A stretch of 64,000 nucleotides of DNA from assembly GCA_020186115.1 (NCBI GenBank), contig WSYJ01000186.1:3207501-3271500 (forward strand). Direction: 5' to 3'. Positions 57,471-64,000 of the stretch are shown piece by piece. The position numbers and the translations under genes are program-made. A model generated the notes under the pieces. It worked only from the letters and a program-made list of their open reading frames with translations. It did no database searches and was not told where the DNA came from. Source of the stretch: Histomonas meleagridis (Eukaryota; Parabasalia; Tritrichomonadida; Dientamoebidae). The number at the start of each line of letters is the position of its first letter. Position 1 is the stretch's first letter.

Positions 57471-60400
57471 TTATTCTCTATTTTTCTGTATCAAGTTCAG
57501 GCACATTTCCTTGTTCTTTTCATTTAATTCTGGGTTTTCCATTAAGCTTTCAAGGACATTTGTGTCATCCTTCAACATCCAATCTGAAAGGAATTTCAAT
57601 GTTTTTTCCACTAATTCATTTAATGAAAAATATTGATATTTGTTTAAAGCCGATTTCAAATTTCTTAATATTAGAAATTTCTCGAGATCCAATTCTTCAG
57701 CTAAGATGAGTACACCAGAGTAATTTGTTTCCATCCATCTTTCTTTCTTTCTTCTAAAAATATCTTTTAATTCATTCCCGAAACTTTTACATAAACATTT
57801 CAAATGTTTGATTGCAAAATCATAATTTTTAAACGTATAAAATGATGGAGCGAAGAAACAAAAATCCAAAAATTTCATTTCAAAGCTCAAATCTATTGGC
57901 AACTTTTCATAAATTGGAAGGAAATAACGAAGGAATTCGATGAATTCCAAGAAGTTTGTTGAGTCTACAACATAAGTTATCATGTTTTGAATGATTTTCT
58001 CTGGAACTTTAAAATTAAATTTATTAATAAAATCTAAAAATGAATTTGTAATTTTAGAGAAATGATTTGTGAATGATAAAACTAATGAAAAACTTTCGAT
58101 AAACATTGATTCATCAATTTTTTCTCTTGAAATGAAAACTAATTCTTTTAATATCGAAAGGAAATAAATTAATTTATTTTCGTCATCATTTTTCTTCTTA
58201 ATTTTTTCGATCAAATTTTTAAAATTCAAGATAAACGAATTGATAATTATTTTCAAATATTCGTTTTCTTGTTCATTTAATACTTTTATCGGTTTTATTT
58301 TATTATTTTTAATATCAAAAGTACTTTTAATGTTCTCATGTGGTATAATAATATAAATAATTTTTATTAATGAGTCGAATGTTGTTTCTTTCAAATTAAA
58401 ATATAAAGGAATCCAATCATTAATATAATGTATAAAAAGGTCTTTAAACTTCGGATACATTTCTAATGTATTAATTAATACTAAAGGTAATTGACGAAAA
58501 TGATTTTTACGTTCCAACAAAAACTTAAATGAATTTTCTTTTAATAAAAATATCGAAACAATTATAACATTTGAATTGAATAAATTCTTTGTTGTTAAAT
58601 ATTTTGTATAATCTTCTTTTTGGTTACAAAAATCAATATAATTTGCAATTTGTTTAGGTCTTGTATTAGTTATTAATAAAATTTTTTCGATTTCTTGTTT
58701 TTTAACATCGAATTTTATTAATAAACGTACATAATTTGTTAAATCGATTTTAGTTTCATTAAATTTGAAATTAGTCAAAAAATGTTTTATTCTTTCGGCA
58801 TCAATTTGCTCAGGAAATGTTTCAATTAAATAATATAATAAAGCAAATATTTGATCAATTTGTTTAATGAATTGAATTTGATTTTCGAAAAGTCCAAAAA
58901 TTACTTCAATCAAATTTATTATATTACATTCTTTCACAATGATTTTCTTTATAATTTTTAATATTTCAATTCGAATTTTCTTCGATTTACAATAATAAAG
59001 TGAATCATTTAAAAACTCAGCATAATAATTAATAAATTCATTTCGTTCATTTATATCCATTTTTTTAGAATCGATTTTATTCGAAATTACATTACAAAAG
59101 TCATAAAAAATTTCATTATTTAAAGACTTAAATGATAAATGTGATAAAACTGTTATCAAATAATTAATGGAATAATTATGAAATTGATAATTTGGAAGTT
59201 TTTCTAATTTATATATTAAATTAAAGAATTCTGGATTCGACAAAAACTTTGGTATATTTTGTTGTATTTTATCTTGCATTAAATATTCCGGAATTTCGAT
59301 TTTATCGATTTTTATATCATTTTTCCTTTTATAAAACAATATATAACCAGTATCTTTATGATTTTTACCATATAAATAATTAACAACTTGTTCTTCATCT
59401 ATAACACTAATCTTTTCATCATTTAATAATATCCAATTTTTATCTTTTTTGTTTCTTATTATTGATATATAATGTCCATATAAAGCAGATGTACCACAAT
59501 GTACTATGAATCCTTCTAATTTATATGTATCATATTCATTTTCGGAATATTTCGTTATATTAAATTCATATGGTACTTCATATTCTTTCATGACTTTATT
59601 AATTTGATCATTTTCATAGTTAAATCTTAAAAGTTGTATAATTAAAACTGGTGGAGCATTATCAATTTTAATGACTTTATTAACTTCAATATTATGAACA
59701 TTTATTGAATTATAATTTCGTATATATATTGGCGAAATGAATTTATTAAATGATTCAATTAAACTATTCGAATTATTAATATTTAAACTTAAAATGTTAA
59801 AATTCTCGATTTCTTCATATGTAATGTTATCATTCTTTGTTGTTATTATGTTTTTAATTGTTCCTTGAAAGATATCTTTGAATTCGATTTTATTTAATAT
59901 CATTTGTAAATATTCAGCGCAATCATTTTGTTTTGTAGGTGATAAATTTTTATTAATTGATTGAATTGATTCGATTATATTTTTTGTTGTTAAAGTATTC
60001 GGAAGAATAAATTTCATCTTTAAGAATAAATCACTTAATGAACTAAGTAATTTATCATCGGAATTAATAAATGTGAAAATTAAATTCCTAAATAACTTAA
60101 TATTATAAAGTTGTTGAAGTATTGAGTTTAAATAACATGTTGCACCTTCATTAATTAAACCGACTTTTTTATTAGTATTAAAATCATTAAAATTAATATT
60201 AAATCCAATTAAATTTTTTATTTTAATTTTTTCGAGTTGATTAAATAATAAAATATCATATGAATTTAACTCAAATATTAACTCAAATGCATCTTTCATA
60301 AGTTTAAAATCAGAATCTTTGATTTCAAATGTAATAAATCGTTCAATTAAATATTTACTTATTGAAATTTTATCTTCGACATTAATTAATAAAAGTTTAT

Positions 60401-63377
60401 TCAAAATAGAAATTAATTTTAATGTTTTTTTTTGTATTTTTATATGAGAATTCATTAATAAGTTTTGCGTTTCAGGTATAAATTTCTCAATAATTGATTT
60501 TTCATCATTAATTCCATAATAACTTAAATGATTATTTAATGATTTCATATATTCGATTGTAATAAAATTATATTTTTTCAAGATTTTATAATATTGATGA
60601 ATTGGAATTTTAATAAAATCAAATAAATATAATACAAAACATCGAATTTCTTTAACTTCATTTAACAAATATGAAATTGTATCAATTGAAAATTCGAATC
60701 TTTGATTAATTTGTTTCACATAAAAATTAAAAAACGAATAAATTATTTCATAAAAAAATGGTCTATCGATTACTTCGATTAACATTTGTATAACTTTCTC
60801 AAGAATTTGATTTGAAATTTTTGATTTTTTAAGATAACTAATTAAAAAGATTGTAAATGATTGTATTATATCACATACAAGTGGAAGATAATTATAATAT
60901 TGAATCAATTCTTTAATTAATCCTAAAATCGAATTAAAGAAATTTTCATTATAAATTTCATTATCGAAATTACTATTACCAAAAATAGATAATATAATAA
61001 ATCGATTAAAAAATATACTTAAAACATATAAATTTGAATCTCGTGAAATTTCATTAAAATTCAAAATTAATGATTCATCATTTAAACATATATTATAAGG
61101 CAAATATTTTAATATTTGATAAGCAAATTGATTACCTTCTTCAATTAGATTTAATATATTTTTTAAATATTCTTTCTTGGTTAATACTATTGAAGGAATT
61201 TCTGTTCGATAATGATATAACTTTGTATTAAATAAAATTTTCTTCGGCTTCATTTCAAATCTAAATGATTTTTGAAAACTCTTTTTAACAAATTTAAGAA
61301 TTGGATCTGTTCGATTAACAATGATATTATCATATAATAAATCATATGAATTAATATCAAGAAAACGTTCTTCGCAAACTTTCTCTATTAATGTTTCAAC
61401 ATGTGCATACTTATCAATAATTATTGGATGAACAAAATTTAATTCTTTTGATATAATTTGTATCTTAAAATAAGGTAAAAATCGTTCATAATCAAATGGA
61501 AACCCAAATAAAACGGAATTCCGATTCATATTCGATTCAATCATATCAATAAATATTAAAAGTAATTCCAACAAATTATCATTCATTTGATCACTTAAGA
61601 AATAAGTTGACCATTTTCCTAAAAATAATTCAATCATTGTTGTGTCAGTTATATTTACGCCATCATTTGATATATAAATTTCAACTAAAAATTCCGAAAA
61701 ATTCCTTCGGACATTCGAATTACGGATACAACATTTCCATAAAAATTCTTCGTTTTTAATTGGCAATTCTTTTATATTAAACTTAGGTGAAAATCCTTCT
61801 TTTTCATAAATGCTACTTACAAATTCATAACATTGTAAATTCATTTCGGGATTATCAACGTTAGACATCATTTGAATAGCTTTTTCATTATTAATTTGAC
61901 CTTTTTTCCATAGTAATCTTAAGATTTCATAATAATTAGGTAAGATAAATCGTAAATCAGTAATCACCGAAATTTGTTTTTGAGTTAATGACTTTGATTT
62001 AGATATTAATTTTGGTAATACCATTATAAGTTTTACATTTGTTTGATCATTGACCAGTTCATCCAATACTTTATCGAAAAGTGCCTGCGCATCGGTTTTT
62101 TTAATTATCAAAACCAATTCTTTTTCATTAATTTCATTTTTCGTTAATAAATTTATTACATTATCTAAGTCATAACAATATTTTGTACGGTCAAGTAGGA
62201 AATTAAAGATTTTTATGGCTTCTTTTGCCATGTTTTCTGTTTCTGTCTCAATGATTTCAAGTAATTTTTGGATTAATTTATCGATAAAGAATTCATTATC
62301 ATCAAATTCGACAAGTTTCTTAATTAAAGCTCGAATGATTTCGAAAAATGAAAATGGTATAGGGATTGCTTTAATAATTTTCTCATAAATTAAGTCAAGC
62401 TGTTTCATATAATTAATGTTTTCAATCATTGTTATATAAAAGCGTGAAAAATTTGCTTTTTTTTTGGACATTTCAACTTGATTTGCTATAATTACATTAA
62501 TTATTTCTTGTGAAAGTAAATCATTATCAAGTAATATCTTTACGATTGATTCCTTAGATTCAAGTGAACCATTTCTAAATAAAACTTCGAAAAAAATCGG
62601 ATTTTGAATCAGTTTAGTAAAACAGTCGCGGAACGTTTCTAATTTGCTATAACCAAATAACAAATCTGTAAAACTATTTTTGCTGGAATTAGCTAATGGG
62701 ACAATAAGATTAAATAAACTTTGAAGAAATAATTTATTGGCAGAATGTGAAATTGGTAATGTAATGCGTAAAAGATTTAATGCATTTGATAATATGACAA
62801 CTGAATTAATAGGTATCGACTCAAGAACACGAAATGTAATGTCGAAAAAGTTACGTAAAGGAAAATCAGGATCAAGTCGATTAAGATTGGAGCAAATGAT
62901 AAGTATAGGAATAAGTTGGTCAAGCGATGTAATGTTAGGCATGTACTCAATGATTAGAGTTGTTCCATGAAGACCAAGAAAGTATTCATAAATTTTAAGA
63001 TTGTTTTTCTTTTGATTTGTTTTCCAGGTACTATAAATTCCAACACCTAAAACTTGAATTAAAACATTAATTGCACTCCAGTCTTTAGATAAAAGACCAT
63101 AAATACCAAGATGAATAAAAAGTTTTTTGTATTTTATTAACAAATTTTGTTGATTTTTGTTAACAATTTTTTTGCTTGTAAGTTCATTAATAATGATTTG
63201 AGGAACCTCTTTTATAAACTGATCTGAAAAAATTGCATATTCTGAAGGTAGGAAACCTGTCTGAGTAATATTATCAATAAAACCCCCTATAACTGAATAG
63301 TAATGTCGTAATTTGTTTACATCATGACAACTTTCTTTTAATGGTGTAATCCATTCATCGAAGGGGTTTTGGTTCAT
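57471..63377 (-). CDS. Giant ubiquitin carboxyl-terminal hydrolase (USP9X/USP34-like)
   Basis: 1968 residues. The catalytic domain is at about 1070-1365: Cys box VGLINEGATCYLNSILQQLY, a middle part with KQNDCAEYLQMIL, VNKVIKIDNAPPVLIIQLLR, and His box GFIVHCGTSALYGHYISIIR with WILLNDEKIS. It is flanked by roughly 1060 N-terminal and 600 C-terminal residues of helical solenoid, the layout of USP9X, USP24 and USP34. A possible ubiquitin-like segment lies near 640-700 (AHVETLIEKVCEERFL). The third-position base use becomes extremely A/T-rich in the middle of the gene. The ATG start is clear. Confidence 0.9.
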   Translation of the reverse strand: MNQNPFDEWITPLKESCHDVNKLRHYYSVIGGFIDNITQTGFLPSEYAIFSDQFIKEVPQIIINELTSKKIVNKNQQNLLIKYKKLFIHLGIYGLLSKDWSAINVLIQVLGVGIYSTWKTNQKKNNLKIYEYFLGLHGTTLIIEYMPNITSLDQLIPILIICSNLNRLDPDFPLRNFFDITFRVLESIPINSVVILSNALNLLRITLPISHSANKLFLQSLFNLIVPLANSSKNSFTDLLFGYSKLETFRDCFTKLIQNPIFFEVLFRNGSLESKESIVKILLDNDLLSQEIINVIIANQVEMSKKKANFSRFYITMIENINYMKQLDLIYEKIIKAIPIPFSFFEIIRALIKKLVEFDDNEFFIDKLIQKLLEIIETETENMAKEAIKIFNFLLDRTKYCYDLDNVINLLTKNEINEKELVLIIKKTDAQALFDKVLDELVNDQTNVKLIMVLPKLISKSKSLTQKQISVITDLRFILPNYYEILRLLWKKGQINNEKAIQMMSNVDNPEMNLQCYEFVSSIYEKEGFSPKFNIKELPIKNEEFLWKCCIRNSNVRRNFSEFLVEIYISNDGVNITDTTMIELFLGKWSTYFLSDQMNDNLLELLLIFIDMIESNMNRNSVLFGFPFDYERFLPYFKIQIISKELNFVHPIIIDKYAHVETLIEKVCEERFLDINSYDLLYDNIIVNRTDPILKFVKKSFQKSFRFEMKPKKILFNTKLYHYRTEIPSIVLTKKEYLKNILNLIEEGNQFAYQILKYLPYNICLNDESLILNFNEISRDSNLYVLSIFFNRFIILSIFGNSNFDNEIYNENFFNSILGLIKELIQYYNYLPLVCDIIQSFTIFLISYLKKSKISNQILEKVIQMLIEVIDRPFFYEIIYSFFNFYVKQINQRFEFSIDTISYLLNEVKEIRCFVLYLFDFIKIPIHQYYKILKKYNFITIEYMKSLNNHLSYYGINDEKSIIEKFIPETQNLLMNSHIKIQKKTLKLISILNKLLLINVEDKISISKYLIERFITFEIKDSDFKLMKDAFELIFELNSYDILLFNQLEKIKIKNLIGFNINFNDFNTNKKVGLINEGATCYLNSILQQLYNIKLFRNLIFTFINSDDKLLSSLSDLFLKMKFILPNTLTTKNIIESIQSINKNLSPTKQNDCAEYLQMILNKIEFKDIFQGTIKNIITTKNDNITYEEIENFNILSLNINNSNSLIESFNKFISPIYIRNYNSINVHNIEVNKVIKIDNAPPVLIIQLLRFNYENDQINKVMKEYEVPYEFNITKYSENEYDTYKLEGFIVHCGTSALYGHYISIIRNKKDKNWILLNDEKISVIDEEQVVNYLYGKNHKDTGYILFYKRKNDIKIDKIEIPEYLMQDKIQQNIPKFLSNPEFFNLIYKLEKLPNYQFHNYSINYLITVLSHLSFKSLNNEIFYDFCNVISNKIDSKKMDINERNEFINYYAEFLNDSLYYCKSKKIRIEILKIIKKIIVKECNIINLIEVIFGLFENQIQFIKQIDQIFALLYYLIETFPEQIDAERIKHFLTNFKFNETKIDLTNYVRLLIKFDVKKQEIEKILLITNTRPKQIANYIDFCNQKEDYTKYLTTKNLFNSNVIIVSIFLLKENSFKFLLERKNHFRQLPLVLINTLEMYPKFKDLFIHYINDWIPLYFNLKETTFDSLIKIIYIIIPHENIKSTFDIKNNKIKPIKVLNEQENEYLKIIINSFILNFKNLIEKIKKKNDDENKLIYFLSILKELVFISREKIDESMFIESFSLVLSFTNHFSKITNSFLDFINKFNFKVPEKIIQNMITYVVDSTNFLEFIEFLRYFLPIYEKLPIDLSFEMKFLDFCFFAPSFYTFKNYDFAIKHLKCLCKSFGNELKDIFRRKKERWMETNYSGVLILAEELDLEKFLILRNLKSALNKYQYFSLNELVEKTLKFLSDWMLKDDTNVLESLMENPELNEKNKEMCLNLIQKNRE

Positions 63378-64000
63378 TCTTTAGAATACGTTAAACCTTT
63401 GTAAAGTTTTGAAGTTTTTTTCAAATGTAAGATAACAAAATTTTGCATTACCATTTATGAAAAAATTTCAAATATTGCATATCTATGAGTCAAAGTAAAT
63501 CAGCTAACCATATTTCACACAAAATTGATCGATTTAACTGTTACTTTTTTTTGGGATTTCATTTTATTTCAGTTTACTTTTTTTTTTTTTTTTTTCCACA
63601 TCATTTTTTATTGTTTTTTATTCAAGAAGTAATTTAAATTATTGAAGATGGATACATATTAATTGTCCAATATAATAAATAATTTAAATATTTTTTCAAA
63701 CTAGGAATATTAAAAAGGCTAGAAAATATTTTTTATCTTAATGTAAATTCCTTGGATATCTAAGAAGTAATTTGACTGTATCTATTTGTAGGTACATTTC
63801 TATTGCACAATTATTTGTTTTTCTCGTTGTGTTTTGAATATTTTCAAATTAAGTTTTATATGTTCTTTAAGATTTATTCGAAGTTATTTGGAACCAAAAA
63901 TGTCGTTAATAATCATTAAGTTATAAAACCAAAATAAATGAATTTCATTGCAGTAAAACTAAAAACACATTCATTATACTAAAAACATTATATGTTTTTA
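63378..64000. pseudogene. Upstream region of the giant USP gene and ankyrin relic at the right edge
   Basis: From about 63600 the minus strand shows traces such as VKLLLRYP-type text (complement of AGAAGTAATTTGACTG near 63764) and CAAGAAGTAATTTAAATTAT near 63624, separated by AT-rich spacer-like stretches. These are ankyrin-repeat remains as at the left end. No open frame survives. A T-run lies at 63578-63595. Whether an intact ankyrin gene continues beyond 64000 cannot be seen. Confidence 0.45.

Overview
The window looks like nuclear DNA of a parabasalid (trichomonad) protist, most probably a Tritrichomonas-type species. This is inferred from the following. The DNA is very AT-rich. Nearly all genes are uninterrupted and tightly packed (a 1-nt tail-to-tail gap at 53535, a 31-nt head-to-head gap at 53126-53156). 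TCA(T/C)-type initiator-like motifs lie 5-25 nt before many ATGs, and many stop codons run into TAAA. The families also fit: BspA-like leucine-rich surface proteins, ankyrin proteins of the trichomonad type, two-repeat Myb factors, and a saposin-like secreted protein. Housekeeping genes are clearly eukaryotic (RPS23, V-ATPase E, ARPC5, CK2 beta, CNOT11, a PPP phosphatase, two ubiquitin hydrolases).

Layout. 1-640: decayed ankyrin gene. 0.99-12.5 kb: XRN-type nuclease, two helical-repeat proteins, CEP20/FOR20, a USP7-like deubiquitinase, a PP4-like phosphatase and a Mei2-like RRM protein. 13.1-17.7 kb: two BspA-like membrane proteins sharing a recent ~0.69 kb duplication but with unrelated N-termini. 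18.9-28.8 kb: Myb factor, ARPC5, a metal-site-less M18 aminopeptidase homologue, an LEM2/Heh-type nuclear membrane protein, a COPI-associated protein, CK2 beta, a saposin-like protein, a SUN-domain-like protein and a four-helix membrane protein. 29.6-44 kb: three ankyrin genes, a second Myb factor, a long coiled-coil protein and a MIR-less protein O-mannosyltransferase. 45-57 kb: choline-transporter-like protein, UDP-glucose dehydrogenase family enzyme, cupin, RPS23, CNOT11, Csm1-like protein, V-ATPase E, FAM177, a nucleoplasmin-like protein and a FLYWCH/MULE-derived protein. 57.5-63.4 kb: a 1968-residue ubiquitin hydrolase. 63.6-64 kb: another ankyrin relic.

The most unusual signal is in the ankyrin genes. 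At 29.6-31.4 kb (+) and 42.1-44.0 kb (-), successive ankyrin repeats are clean 30-codon blocks separated by spacers of 80 nt (one is 81). The spacers contain stop codons and have related sequences, and on the plus-strand gene they give an exact 170-nt period. The blocks stay open and protein-like up to a proper terminal stop. This suggests the spacers are removed from the message, yet no consistent GT...AG borders are visible. A third ankyrin gene (32.1-33.8 kb) has two similar AT-rich gaps.

Three genes (CK2 beta, RPS23 and one ankyrin gene) each need one extra base to be read through. At 49806-49808 and 43225-43229 the site is an A/T run, and for CK2 beta A/T runs are the likeliest site. Because two of the genes are essential housekeeping genes, assembly error is the first explanation to test.

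No rRNA genes, credible tRNA genes, CRISPR arrays, viral genes or intact transposons were seen.
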